Shown: piece after piece, positions 10,871 to 23,573 of the stretch
How positions within the stretch are numbered: position 1 is the first letter of the stretch
Layout: every line of letters starts with the position of its first letter
Assembly: GCA_033060915.1 (NCBI GenBank)
Contig: CM065397.1
Span: 20,028,501 to 20,092,500, forward strand
Direction of reading: 5' to 3'
Length of the DNA: 64,000 bases
Origin: Euryodendron excelsum
Lineage: Eukaryota; Streptophyta; Magnoliopsida; Ericales; Pentaphylacaceae
Notes under the pieces: model-generated
Told to the model about the DNA's origin: nothing
What the model saw: the letters and a program-made list of their open reading frames with translations, nothing else
The model's database searches: none
Made by a program: the position numbers and the translations under genes

Positions 10871-11429
10871 TATAAATCAATGCAAAACTCTAAATCTCTA
10901 TACAGAGGCAATATTGGTAACTCCCCAGGGAATATATCCAAGAATTCAGATACGACCCTAGGAAGTTCAGGATCTAACTTGGAATCATCACTGAGTCTCA
11001 AACTCGCTAACAATCCCGACAACTGATCCTGACATCACAAGTCTAGGAGAGGTGGGGGTAAAACAGCTCTAGAATCCCCTTGAAAGCAAAAACAATCCCC
11101 ATCTAGTGTGAATGCTATCACTTGCTTTTGCTGATAATCTATAACTACATGGTGTGCAGACAACTTGTCCATACCCAAGATAACATCAAACTCGAACATC
11201 TGTAAAACTCACAAATCAAATACTAGGCGAAATTCCAAAATCTCCAACTCACAGCCCCAAGAAATATGCCTCACACTAACACTGCTCCCTCTAGGAAAGT
11301 TAATACACAAGGCCTATCCAGCAACTCTACCTCTAACCCCAAAGCAGATACATAACTAATTGATATAAAAGAATGTGATGCACCAATATCAAACAAAATG
11401 GTAACCCAAGTGTTGTACAAAAGAAAAAT
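10871..11429 (-). pseudogene. M1 protease and protease-RT linker remnant
   Basis: The minus strand keeps pieces of the linker (an 'EFLDIFPGELP'-like motif near 10,930, as in M2) and of the retropepsin region near 11,340-11,420, where M2 reads VLFNIGVSHSFISISYV. The family active site is a DTGA/S-type triplet; here the region is degraded. Confidence 0.6.
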
Positions 11430-12800
11430 ACCTCTAATCATAGAGCGATCAGTAGACTCCTCCTGTGGACTCCTGTGGAGTCAGTGCAAAAACTTGACCT
11501 TGTGTCCTCTGACCACCTCTACGACCTCTCCAATAACCCTGCCTCTGCTGAGGCTGATATTATTGATATTGTGCCCCAACCATAGCTATAGGGGTCTGCC
11601 GAGTCTCTATCCCTACTAGTCCAGATTAAGCCTGCCATTGAGTCTGGTCCCTCTAAGGAGGATACTGCTACGTAGAAGCAGACTGCACAGACTATTGTGT
11701 CTGCAAAGATCCTGCTGGCCCCCCAGCTGCTCCCCTTTAGGGATAACTATGCTTGTAATGCTCAGGTTTCCCAAACTAAAAACATGCTTTCTGACCTTAG
11801 GCATAACTACCCTGTCCGTATATTTGTATAGACTACTGTGTCTGCCCAAACCTATGTCCTTACTGGTGAGTACTCCCCTGAAACTGGGGATGTCTCGGAG
11901 GCCCAAGTGAATGAAAAGTCCTTTGTGGAGGCCCCTATGAATAAGAAGCCCTATGCCTCTTCCCAACATTACTCTCAGATTGAGTACCCCTCTGACGTAA
12001 TGTGGTATCCCTAATGGTACTAGCATCATTCTTCTCTCTCTCAACAATAAGTGCTCCCTCTACCACATCCGAATACCCATGGAGATTCACTACCGTCATC
12101 TTGCTGTGGATAACAGGCCTTAAACCCCACTCAAACTTCTTAGTCTTCACTTTCTCATCATGTACTATCGTGGAAGAAAATCTAGCCAACTCAGCAAACT
12201 TAGCCTCATACTCCATCAGAGTCATAACTTTCTGCACAAGCTGAAGGAACTCCTGGGCCTTAGCTGCCCTAACAACGGCAGGAAAATACTATTTGAGGAA
12301 CACCTCCTCAAATCCCTGCCAAGTCAAGGTAACCAAATTCAGAGATGTACGCCTCATCACCCACCACTCATTAGCCTCTCCCTCCAACTGGAATGTGGCT
12401 AGTCACACTCTAGTGCTGTCCCCCATGATACACATAGCATCAAGAATTTTCTCCACTATTTAATCCAGCTCTCAGCTGTAATATGATTTGGCACTCCCTT
12501 GAAAGATGACAGATCTTGTTTCTTAAACTCTCTTAATGTCACTATTGTTGCACTTATCAGAGTCACAGCAGGTGCCACTACCGGTGTCTCAATTAGTACC
12601 CCAACTGGACCCCTAGATGTTTGGGTGAATGCTTGGATCATCTCCCTCACAGCTTAAAGGAGCTCTCTACCCTCTCTAGTGCCTTCAAAAGTAGAAGCTG
12701 GTGCTTGTGCCTATGCCTGTGTCTATAGTGGTGCTTGTGTTGGTACCTGACCTCTAACTTTACCTTTACCTCCACCATGTCCACTACCTTGTCCAAACAT
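11430..12800 (-). pseudogene. M1 gag remnant
   Basis: The minus strand starts with ATG at 12800 and a Gly-rich N-terminus (MFGQGSGHGG). The retrotransposon gag block MEYEAKFAELARFSSTIVHD followed by KKFEWGLRP lies at 11935-12237. The nucleocapsid region up to about 11,430 is broken. Several stops in the N-terminal third (for example at 12,460) disable it. M2 gag (start 43110) is the closest relative in the window. Confidence 0.75.
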
Positions 12801-12887
12801 GACGCAATATTACAAAAGACAATCAAAATTGACTAAGTGCTCAAACAAAACCTCTTAAAAAAACCGCACATAATCAAACCTATAACA

Positions 12888-12913
12888 CTGTCCATCCAGG
12901 TCTCAACAATTTC
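12888..12913. repeat. 26-bp templated filler at an M1 deletion junction
   Basis: These 26 bases are identical to 12942-12967 just downstream. In M2 the same place (about 43,196-43,308) holds the primer-binding site and LTR edge instead. M1 therefore lost about 110 bp and gained a copy of nearby sequence, ending in the shared microhomology 'aatttc'. This is typical of error-prone double-strand break repair. Confidence 0.8.
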
Positions 12914-14203
12914 CTGAACAATATCAAATATAACATAAATGCTGTCCATCCAGGTCTCAACAATTTCGACTCAAAAACAAAGTTTGATAAATGCTTAGGC
13001 AATAAAATATCTGGACTAGAGATAAACAGAGCATCTATCATCCTAAAATCCCAAAATAAAATATACATCCAAAATCTGACTTTAAACACGAGTCTGCATC
13101 ATAAATATTTCAAGTCTAATAATATCTATGAAAAAAAAAATTCAACTCAAAGTCAACATAGGCCTCATCATTATGATAATTTAGGTATGTGGTTCCCTTC
13201 CTCACGTTGGGTACCATCTGCAAAGCATAGTAGGGGTGAGCTAGTACTCGTAGTTAAGATCAAATAAATGCAATGTTATGTGATATCAATATCAACGTGA
13301 ACCTAATCAGCATGAAATATAAGTGGGAAATCCAAAAATTTTATAACAACCGCAAATAAGGGAAATCAATATCACATTTAAATTATAACACAGTGACTTG
13401 GTTATACATTCCATATTCCATAATTTTTGATCATCATTTTTCATTTATCACATTTTTGGGGAGAACAATAGCTTTTAGAGCTTCCATCCACGGTGCCATC
13501 CACCAACACTTTCTCGAAACTTTCATCCACGGTATGCGTGAACCAACACACTTCTAAGGATGCACGCATAAACCCTTGGCCAAGATAATTCCAGGTTTTT
13601 CACTTGAGGGAGGAACAATCCCCACTTGCTTACACTTTCCCCTATTTATTATTATCTCGTAAATAACACCATGCCACAATGACCAATAAACTATGAAGCA
13701 GTATCTCACAAGATAATATTATTATGAATTTTAAGGCATGGTAATCATAGTCCATAACAAAATGCCCAAACAATCATATCAAGGAGACAATAATAATATA
13801 TGTTATTTAACAATGACAATTTATGTCAACATAGTCCCGGTTATTTCACATGAATTTAGAACGTCTAAATAATAAAGTACTTGATCAGTTCAAAACCTGT
13901 CCAAGTGAGTCCTCATTACATAGAAGGGTGTTATTGCTACTACATACTTGCCCACACTAAATGATTTTTTTTCTTTTTCTCTTTCTCTTTTTCTTTCTTC
14001 ATTCTCACGGCTAGAACTGGGTGTTACAACCATGGCTGAAAGGTGCCACGGCAATTGACCTACACCAGCATTTGGCTAGTTCCATCATTTCACATAATAA
14101 AGAAATGTATATTATATTTCAATCCACCACACACATCTGCACTTATTTATACCAACACACACATATTTTTACATATATATATACATCCATACATCATGCT
14201 TAC
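12914..14203 (-). repeat. Partial 5' LTR of M1
   Basis: Collinear with 43,310-44,614 of M2, including blocks near 'gtgacttggttatacattcc' and 'atcaaggagacaataataat'. The biological LTR end next to the primer site is missing. The other end is cut by the copia insertion at 14204. Confidence 0.75.
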
Positions 14204-14567
14204 TGTTAAGAAGTAATGTGCTGTAAAAAAAAATTGACACTTAGTTTTGCTAATACTAACTAGATTTTTTTGTAAGTTTAACTATAGTCAAGTGTGGTTA
14301 AGTTAAGTTAACTAAAGTTAACTTGTATGGATTATATTTTGAACACTTGTGAAAGTTTAAGTGGTGAAGAATACATATATACATAGATGATGTAAAGTTC
14401 AGGAATCAATGAATGAAAAAATCAAATTTTCGGAGAACTCTTCTTCTCTGTTTTATTGCAGAAAATTCTATTCTTCTATACATGCTAAATTTGATTTGTT
14501 TCTGGCTATTTGGTTCTATTCTAAGGCTGAAACAACAGTCCACATAGGCCTAAACAAAGGGCCAACA
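14204..14567 (+). repeat. Copia 5' LTR, 364 bp
   Basis: Starts tgttaag and ends ccaaca, two bases before a methionine-tRNA primer site. No second copy is in the window. Confidence 0.8.
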
Positions 14568-14569
14568 TC

Positions 14570-14581
14570 TGGTATCAGAGC
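14570..14581 (+). promoter_or_regulatory. Copia primer-binding site (initiator Met tRNA)
   Basis: The sequence tggtatcagagc is the standard plant iMet-tRNA primer site, located 2 bp after the LTR end. Confidence 0.9.
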
Positions 14582-14658
14582 TTTGGTTCATGGAAGGCGG
14601 ATCTGCTGCAAGAAGGTGAAGAAAAGATCAATCTGTGAAGACTCAAAATCCGCAGACG

Positions 14659-16480
14659 ATGAATTCGATGGCAACCGGAATTAATGTTCAGTAGCAGACA
14701 ATTCCGATATTTGATGGAGAACGTTATGATTTTTGGTATGTGAAGATGAGAACCTTATTTTTGTCTATGAGTTTGTGGGATACAATGGTGAATGGTTTTG
14801 AGATGCCGGAATCGACATCGAATATGACTCGAGCACAAAAGACTCAGCTGATGAAAAAGCAACAAAAGGATGTTGCTGCTCTTTCAAAAATCCAACAAGG
14901 TGTCTCAGACTCAATATTTCCAAGAATCATGAGGGTAACAAAAGCCAAGGAAGCTTGGGATATTCTTCAACAAGAATTTCAAGGTGATTGGAAGGTAAGA
15001 GCTATCAAACTTCAAACCCTTAGAAGAGAATTAGAGAATATGAAAATGAAGGAGAATGAAACTATGAATGAATTTTCTTCTAAAATCATAGAGCTAATTA
15101 ATCAAATGAAAACTTATGGAGAAGATACTGTTGTTTGAAGAATTGTAGAGAAAATTCTAATAAGCTTACCTGAAAAATTTAACCCTATTGTGGTTGTTAT
15201 TGAAGAAACTAAAGACATATCTACATTGAGAATTTAAAAGTTGATGGGTTCCTTGAAATCCTATGAGTAAAGATTGACTAGGCAGTCTAAAAAGTCCATT
15301 GAGAGTGCTTTACAATCTAAGCTCAGTCTTCATTCAAAAAACATTAAAAGGAAGCCACCATCACAATTCCAAAACAGAGGAGAATTTTCCAAAGGTGGAA
15401 GACAAGGAAGAGGAAGAGGTAGAAATTCAAGGGCAAGAGGAAGAAATAATTTTGATGGTAGAAACAATTTTAACAAAACATTAAATGGATAGGGGTCTTC
15501 ACGAAAGTGTCCAATCTGCCATAGAAGTAGCCACGAAGAAAAAGATTGTTGGTTCAAAGAGAAGCCTCAATGTTTCAAGTGTAACAAATTCGGGCATATG
15601 TAAAAAGATTGTGCATTCAACTCTAACCAGCTAGCAAGTTTTTTAAAGGAGAAAGAAAGTGAAGGCAGCTTGTTTTATGCCTGTCAAAGTGTCTCGGAGC
15701 AAAAAATTGATCAATGGTTTGTGGACAGCAGCTGTTCTAATCATATGACAGCAAATAGGAGTATTTTTCTTGACATGGACACGACCATTCACTCTCAAGT
15801 GAAGTTGGGAAATGGAGCATTGGTGCAAGTGAAAGGGAAAGGCATTGTTGGTGTTCAAACAAAGAAAGGGACTGAATTCATTCGTGATGTTCTGTTTCTG
15901 CCAGAGTTGGATCAAAATTGGTTAAGTGTTGGGCAGCTTATAGAACATGGTTATTCACTCAATTTTGAAGAACAATGCTGCACAATCTATGACAAAAATA
16001 AGAAGTGGCAAATTTTGACTCAAATAAAGATGGTGAATAGAAGCTTTCCGCTCTTATTCAAATATGCAAATGATGTTGCCTTGAAGATAGAGGCTATGGA
16101 TGATTCATGGTTATGGCATCAAAGATTTGGGCATTTGAACTTTGGAAGCCTTAAATTGCTTTCTCAAAAAAAATATGGTGCAAGGACTTTCAAGAATTGA
16201 AAAGAAGCATAAAGCTTGTGAAGGATATGCACTCGGAAAGCAGCACCACCAATCATTTCCTAAAGAGTTGCCAAGTGCTGGAGTTAGTGCATATGGATGT
16301 TTATGGGCCTATGGAAACACCCTCTCATGCTCAAAACAAGTACTTTATCCTCTTTATTGATGATTATACTCGCATGACATGGGTTTATTTTATGAGACAA
16401 AGGTCTAAAGTTTTTACTATCTTTATGAAGTTTAAATGTCTCGTTGAACAGCAAAGTGGCCGTTATATAAAATTTCTAAG
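14659..16480 (+). pseudogene. Copia gag-pol remnant (gag, zinc knuckles, protease, integrase N-terminus)
   Basis: One reading frame from ATG 14659 can be followed to about 16,200, interrupted by stops near 14,692, 15,136, 15,490 and 15,600. A frame change near 16,200 leads on to the integrase core. Gag is at 14659-15260, with a block IPIFDGERYDFWYVKMRTLF after an early TAG. An Arg/Gly-rich tract (about 15,400-15,460) precedes two CCHC knuckles, CPICHRSSHEEKDC and CFKCNKFGHM..KDC. The protease motif is WFVDSSCSNHMT, with Ser where the family usually has Gly. The integrase zinc finger (WLWHQRFGHLNFG) and the first core strand (FILFIDDYTRMTWVYFM) follow. Several stops fit CAG>TAG or CGA>TGA changes. 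Confidence 0.85.
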
Positions 16481-16539
16481 AAGTGGCCATTTTATTCTTA
16501 CTGTTATAATGCTTGTCTAACTGCTCATGCATGCACATT

Positions 16540-19500
16540 TGTAAGCACCCCATTTTTGTCCGCTCGACAATCTCTGGCCCGACTGGGCTCACTTTCACAC
16601 ATCACATGCATATTCAGACTCTAACCCTATTTTTAAACTCTAATTTAGTCAAATGGTTGCTTCTCGGGCCTGTAGGGCCCACTTGAAGTAAAATGACCAT
16701 TTTGTCCCTAGGCATCCGAGTGCCCCGAGAACCACACCGACTCTGGGTATCAAATCGGTAACCTTCCAAGAATGCTTCTTATAGTATTCCCGACCTTTCC
16801 TTATCTTTCCGAATCATTCTGAGTCAATTCCGGCAAACCCGATGCAAAATGACCGTTTTGCCCCTGGTTGTCCGATCGCCTTTTCCAGCCACACCGACTT
16901 TGGGTATCAAACCGATAACCTTTGGGAACATTCTAAATAATGTTTCCAAACCTCGAGTGTTCTTCCGGGACATTTTGAGTTCGTCCCGGCAGCTTTCTGG
17001 CCCAGTTGATCGTTTTGCCCCTAATGGCTCGGTCAACCCTTCTAACAAATCTTGTCATCATTTTTCAAGTTCTTTGTCCCTGAGACATTATTCTAAGGGT
17101 TCCTGTCCGTTTTTGGCTCTCCGGGTCATTCCCGGCCCCTTTCAATTCATCCCCGAACCTTCCGGAGTCACCCCTAGTGAAGCTAGGCTAAAAATTACAT
17201 GGTAGTCACTACTATAGGCGCCCAAATCTTCGAAAGATACATTGTTTGCCGACCTTAAACATTTCCTAAATGGTTGGTGCTACTACTAGTGGCGCCAAGC
17301 CAAAAAATGGCCTGGCTCCACTCCTAGTGGCGCCAGTGTAATTTTTGGCCTGGTGCCACTGCAATAGGCGCCAGTGCATTCCTCTCTCTATAAATACAGA
17401 GCCTCCTCCAGCATGAAAGAGGTCCGCAAACTTGGTCTGAAAACCCTAATATTCGATATAGAGAGCTCGTAGCTTCCCTAAACCTTAACTTCTCTAGGTT
17501 TTCCAAGCCCTAACCACCATACACCAAACTCTAGCCTCCTATACACTCATACACACTCCTATACACTTATACACTAGCCTCCAACCCTCCCTCGAAGGCT
17601 TGGATTGATGCAACTACAAGCTTTGAAGATCAAAGGCAAGCCCTCGAAGACTAAAATGAAGCGAAGACCGAAGAAAAGCAAGGCACGCAAAGCCAAGTGA
17701 AATAAACAAGACATACGGTAGGTTTTCTCTTTAAGTTTCTGCACTTTCCCCCTCTCTCTTTTCCCTCTTAACCCACTTGGGTTTTCTCTATTTTAATCCC
17801 CCATCTTCTTCCCCCCTTTCTTTGCATGCTTGAAACAAGAGGATTCCCGGTCCATGTGTAGGATTAGACTATTGGAGGGTCATCGTGTCGGGGGCTTTCT
17901 TTTAGTGTAACTGGAGATCACGTGAGTTCGGGCCCCTTGATTATGTGGTGAAGCCTTAACCTTGTATGTTCACGACCCCAATTTGCATTGTGCATATCAT
18001 TATCTTGCATTCTTCCAAAAATCGTTTACGAACTCGTTCTCAAAACTTGCATTAAACTTGTTTTCAAAATGGCATCAAAACCTTCTTTTCTAAAACTTGT
18101 TTTCAAAATCACAATCCTAGGGTGATTCTAGCCTTTCCATGGCTAGGGTTGCTTTAGGAAAGTATTACATTTAAAGTGACCAATATGGTCCACATTTTCA
18201 AATCCTTCTTGTTTTCAAAACCACTATTCTAAAGTGGTTCTAACCTTCTTATGGTTAGAATCGCTTTAAGAAAGTGAGACATTTTTATACTTTTCAAAAA
18301 CTCTCTTTTCAAAAGTCTCTCTTTCTAAAACCCTCTTTTTCAACATGCTTTCCAAAAACTCTTTTTTTTCAAAATTGTTTTCTAAAAACTTCCTCCAACA
18401 ATCTATTTTTCAAAACTCCTTTTTAAAACTCTTTCCCAAAACACTCTCCTCAAAATTCCTTTCCTGAAAACACTCCCTAGGTTTCCTTCTTAGAAAACAC
18501 TCCCTAAATCTCTTTCCTAAAAACTCTTTCTAACAATCTCCTTCCAAAATCCTGTTTTCAAAACTCTCTAAAAAGTTTTACTTTCCAAAAACTTCCTTTC
18601 TAAAATTCTTTTCAAAACACACTTTCTAAAAACTCTTTCTTTAGATCTCTTTCTAAAAACTTCCTCTTCCAAAAACTCACTTTCCAAAATCTCTTTTCTT
18701 AGAACCCAAGTCAAACCCTAGAACCCACGATTAGAAAACCTTAATTTTTCTTTCCAAAAACATGGTTTTTAAACTTGCCTTAAAGCCTAGGTTTTCAAAA
18801 CCTCTTATTTTCTACATCAAAACTAAATATTTCGAAAACCTATTTTCTACGTCAAAATTATAATCTTCCCAAATCTAGCGTTTCTAAAACTTCCTCTTCC
18901 AAATCCTTGTCAAATCAAATCTTCCCTTTAGGAAACCAAATCCAATCTCCCGTTTAGGAAACTGGATCTAATCCTCCATTTTTGAAAACAAAATCAAACT
19001 TTCTCATTTAGAAATAAAATCTAATCCTTTGTTTTAGAAAATAGGAATCTTAACTCTTCCTAGTCTAAATCTTTCCTAATTCAAATCCTTCCTAATCTTC
19101 TACTTTCTTAAATCTTAAGTTTCCAAAACTTGAACATAAAAATCTTTCCTAAATTTTAAAACCCAACTTCCACATCTTTCCTAATTCAACCCTTTCCTAA
19201 TTCTATTCATTTTCAAATCTTAACTTTCCAAATCTAAGTTTTCAAATCTTTCTTAAAATCAAACATTTCTTAATGTCAAGATTTTCTAAAACTCAAACTC
19301 TAAAACCTTTTAACTCTTAAACTTTCTAAATTTCAAATCTTTACAAATCCGAAGCTTTCTAAATTCAAAACTTTCTTAAGTTAAATCTTTCTAAACTTCC
19401 AAACTTTCTAAATTCTAAACTTTCCTAAACTTCAAATCTTCCAAATCTAAAACTTTCTTACTTTCAAAACTTCCATATTTCAAAACTTTCCTATTTCGAA

Positions 19501-20848
19501 AACATTCTAAATTCAAAACTTTCTTAAGTTGAAACTTTCTTAAATCGAAATTTTCCTAAAGTGAAACCTTTCCTTTTTCAACACTTTCCAAAATTGAAAC
19601 TTTCCTAAAACGAAACTTTCCAAAAATGAGACTTTCCTAATTCGAAACTTCCCTAAACCAAAACTTTCCTAAAACGAAACTTTCCTAATTCGAACCTTTC
19701 CTAAATCTAATCTTTTCTAAAACTCTTTCGAGTCAAGTCAAATCTTTCTTAAACTCTTCCAAGTCAAATCTTTCTTAAACCTCTAGTCTTTTCTAAGTCT
19801 AGGTTTCCTAAACCTCAATCTTTCCAAAACAAGTCCAAATCTTTCTTCCAAGTTCTATCTTTCCAAGTCAAGTCTAATCTTTCTTTTCTAAGTTCCTAAG
19901 TCTAGGTCTTTCAAAACCAATCTTTTCAAATCTTCCAATCAAAGTCCAAATTTCCTATTCTTCCAATTCCATTTCGAATTCCAACTTCAGCTCTTTTCCA
20001 AATCAACTCTTCTATTTTCAATCGAACTCTTGTTCGAACTACAACTGACCTAATTCCTCCAAAAAGATACGTAGGCAACCTTCATAGGTGCGGTCACAAC
20101 ATTTTTTAAATTTTTATTTCCACAATCTTTTTCAAATCTCCAATTCTACAATCTTTTTCAAGTTTTCAATTCCATAATCTATTTTTCTAATTCCAGAAAT
20201 CTATTCCTAAATCTCTATTTCCAAATTCTAAAACTTTCCAATTTCAAATCTGTCTTTTCAAATCTTTTTCCAAATCTATTTTTCAGTTCTCTTTTCTTGC
20301 ACTTGTATATTATGCATCATGTTAAATTTCTTTTTAAACATTCTTTTTCAAAGTGGATAGGATTGCTCATTAGTTAGTTGAAGACTCTCATAGGTGAATC
20401 TAGGGTAAATAGACGTGTAGGTATCGCAAGGGCGGGGTAGGGTGATGGCTTAGTGCGTCTTCCCTACATGTAACCAACCTCCGAACCTAGATCACTATTT
20501 TCGAAATACCAAAAGGAGTTATTTTTCTAAAAAGGGCTTAATATTTTCTAAAGGTTGCTAAATAACCTATTTTCTTAAAAACCCTCTCTTGAGGAGATAT
20601 TTTCAAAATCGTTTTCCAAAACCTTAAGTGTAGTTTTTGGATTATGCTTAGTTTTTAGGTGACCTAACTCACCTTAATCAAGTTAGGTGGTGACTCCAAA
20701 CTTTTTCCAAAAGCCCTTTACTCAGATATATTTTCAATTCAAACATAGTCGCACTCATTCTTCTAAGAGGGTGAGTTCTAACAAGAGAGTACAGTGTTTT
20801 TTCCACTTGTGTGTGTATTCCTCGAGTGCAAAAAATCTGGGCGCGACA
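16540..20848 (+). repeat. LTR B (5' LTR of E2), 4309 bp
   Basis: TGTAAGCACCCC start and GGGCGCGACA end. It lacks the 81-bp array and the single unit seen in C and D, which accounts for part of its shorter length. The G-poor tract, 'gatacgtaggcaac' block (about 20,065) and 3' hairpin are present. Confidence 0.92.
17274..17396 (+). promoter_or_regulatory. LTR B core promoter
   Basis: TATAAATA at 17389-17396, with decayed GGCGCC inverted repeats at about 17,274-17,297 and 17,311-17,336 and a third half-site near 17,368. Same layout as LTR A. Confidence 0.55.
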
Positions 20849-21626
20849 ACGTTTGCTTTATCATTGCATTTTCTCTCCTTATACTCTTTGCATCCATATT
20901 CATGCATTTTGTATTCCATATCAAGACAATAATTCTAAAGTAACTCAAGCCACTGCATTCTCATGCATATGATCAACCCAAAGAGAGTGACACCGAGGTT
21001 ACTCTCCCTTGCATTAAACCTATCCAAACTCTAAGGGTTCCCGTGTAACCCTAAGAACTCATAGCATGCATTTTAAGTCATCCCATAAGAGAGGCCCCAA
21101 TCCCTCTATGCTCACGGAGATAGGGTTGCCAAGAAGACAATGGGCAATCGATCAACAAGGCAACCTCCTCGACATCAAATCCAACGAAGGCAAATCTGAA
21201 GACTCAAGAGTAGTTTAGGATTTAGATAGGCGGAAGTCCCAAGGAAATTGTTCCCTTTCCCCCCTATTAAAATGTATTTTGGTTTTATTGTATTTAGATT
21301 CCAAAAGTCCAATATATCCCCTCACTTTTGAATGAACGCATGTTCCCCCCTCAAACGGTAAGGTATCCGCATACAGGGGCAAACCCTGTATTTACAAAAG
21401 TGAGCCAATACACCATGATTAGTTTTCCTCTCAAGTAGGGACACCCTAGGACATGCATTGCATAGAGCTCTCTAAAAACAAAAAATTAACTTGCAATTTA
21501 TGTCTTTATTTCTCTGCTTCTTTCTTTTTATTTACAGAGATTACCCTACATTGAGTCAACATTGCTCCCAAGAAACGTCAACATCCACCTAGGGATCCCA
21601 TTGTCACCTGACAAAGAGTATCACTT
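20849..21626 (+). other. E2 leader between LTR B and gag
   Basis: No coding region. No recognisable tRNA primer-binding site follows the LTR; neither an iMet-type nor a 'tggcgac'-type site is seen, so the priming region may be deleted or unusual. A pyrimidine-rich stretch ends in tttacag near 21,537, shortly before gag, and could be a splice acceptor. Confidence 0.5.
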
Positions 21627-23573
21627 ATGGCTGCCAACCCTGAGGAGCCGCCCCAAGTCTCTCGAGAAGAAGTCAACGAAATGAGGACCAAGACGGATGA
21701 AATGTTCAAACTCATTCAAACTATGGCCATGAAAGATACTGTTGCAATCCTATCGTCATTCATAACTTCTTCCAAGGACCCTGAACCCGCCAACCTGAGG
21801 ATCGTGCTTCAATCTGACAATGCTGGGAGGAACAAAGAAGATGCCAAAGAGATCAACGCTGAAGAGGAGGAAACCATACTACTTTCATATGCTGTAAAAA
21901 GGACTCCTATAAACCCTCTCAATTTGAAAATCCAAGGGTTAGAGGATTCACTACAAAATCTCCATGGCCATGACACTTACGGGTTTACTTCCTATGATGA
22001 GCTGTACTTCTTTCCCAACCACCTGAGACCGCTAGGTTCAAAATGCCTGACTTCCAAAAGTATGACAGCACCGGTAACCCTATTGCTCATCTTTATCTCC
22101 ATGCTAGGGCGTTGAGCGGTCATGGCAACGATCCGAAACTTCTCATGCAGTTATTCCAACACAGCCTCATTGGGTCTGCTCTACATTGGTTTGCTCGTTT
22201 GGACCTAAGGAAGATCACGACTTGGATCGAGCTAGTTAACGCATTCAAAGCTCAGAACCGTCACAATATTGACCTCACCTCTAACCAATGGTCTCTGATA
22301 ACTATGAGTAAGGGTGAAAAAGAAGGTTTCAAGAACTATGCCTTGAGATGGAGAGAAACCGCTGCACAAGTCAATCCCCCGCTGGAAGAGAAGGAGTACA
22401 TGCAATTATTCGTACATACTTTCCAAGGTATATTCTACGAGAAGCTTTGCACAAGCGTGGGAAAAAGCTCCTCTGAACTTATCATGCAAGAGGAGATGAT
22501 AGAAAACGGTCTCAAGACAGGGAGGATTACGGACCCCTATGCCAAGACTGGAGAAAGTTCTGCTAACATAGCTAATAAGGTGGCTACTACAAGGGGAATA
22601 ATCAAGAAGGAGAGTGAGGTGTCTGCCATCGTGCCAGGCCAACCACCCTAATATCGTCCACCACTACAATCACACCCTATCCTGCCCTTACCCACCTTAA
22701 CCATGCCTGTTCCAACCCCTAACTGTGGCCCTGCTAGGGCACGACCCAACTTTAATAGACCTGCCCGACGAATCCGTACCTTTGACACCTTAGCCTGCAC
22801 CTAAACTGAGGCCTAACCTGCTGAAGAATAATATCCTGAAGCCCATACTTACTCGCCCATTGCCAAGCCCTCTACCCCCGACCTTCAATGCCGCCCTCAC
22901 TTGTGAGTACCATTCGAGTGGTCAAGGGCATGACACTGAGAGCTGCTTCTCTCTCAAGCACAAAATTCAAGACTTGATAGACAACAAGACCATTGATCTG
23001 CAACTGGTAAAGCTTGCTCCAACTCCTAATGTGACCACCAACCCTCTGCCAAACCACACCGTCAACATGATACTAGTAGAAATGGTAGGTGAGGGAGAGC
23101 TCGATGGGTTCATGGCTGAAGATTATGAGGTGGATTGGGATATCGCTGAAGAGGATGACTAGGATGAAGATCTCACATTATGCCCGATTTATCTCTATAA
23201 CCCTAATGAGGTGCCTGACGCTTCTAATTGGCCCGTTGAGGAGCTAATGTTTCCAGAAGGAAAGCTTGTTGAGAACATGGCTGTTGATGGATGGGGTGCT
23301 AAGTTTCTGCATCCAAAGTATGCCGCGACGGAATGTCATTTACTAGAGAACCCTTGGCCCGTGACTGAGTACAACTATGAAGACATGGGTTGGGAGCTAG
23401 AAGAGTCAAGAGCACCGACGGAGCCGTTCGAGTTAGAAGGAGGTGAACTAGCCATCCTATATCTAGAAGAACCTGCTGCAAAGAACAAAAAGGAGGTCAA
23501 TAAAGCTACCAACTGCACCATCACTACCGACATGTACAGAAATCTAGAAGAAGCCTTTACATGTCTTGCCTGA
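21627..23573 (+). pseudogene. Tat-type gag of E2, frameshifted
   Basis: The start MAANPEEPPQVSREEVNEM is followed by a coiled, acidic N-terminus. A frameshift near 22,020 moves to the frame at 22043-22651, which holds the capsid-like core: HLYLHARALSGHGNDPKLLM, SALHWFARLDLRKITTWIEL, NYALRWRETAAQV and a C-terminal block ending IENGLKTGRI. A second frame change leads to 22860-23573, with CEYHSSGQGHDTESCFSLKH and an acidic tail interrupted by TAG at 23160-23162. The CEYHS...C...LKHKIQDLID signature is typical of Tat/Ogre-type gag. No protease motif follows. Confidence 0.82.

Larger units (their letters stand above)
10003..14203 (-). mobile_element. Ty3/gypsy element M1 (Tekay/Del-like), decayed and truncated
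   Basis: A minus-strand element read from right to left: partial 5' LTR (12914-14203), gag (from 12800), protease/linker, then RT, cut at 10003 by E1. RNase H and integrase would lie left of the window. It is closely related to M2 at 34,316-45,600. It contains many stops and small indels. The primer-binding site and LTR edge are deleted and replaced by a short duplicated filler (12888-12913). A copia element is inserted at 14203/14204. Confidence 0.8.
14204..16539 (+). mobile_element. Ty1/copia element, 5' part, inserted in the M1 LTR and truncated
   Basis: 5' LTR 14204-14567, primer site 14570-14581, then gag, CCHC, protease and the start of integrase. Homology stops near 16,480 inside the integrase core. 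About 60 bp of unassigned sequence follows, then LTR B. The bases before the LTR, cttac (14199-14203), are the expected target duplication. RT, RNase H and the 3' LTR are absent. Confidence 0.85.
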
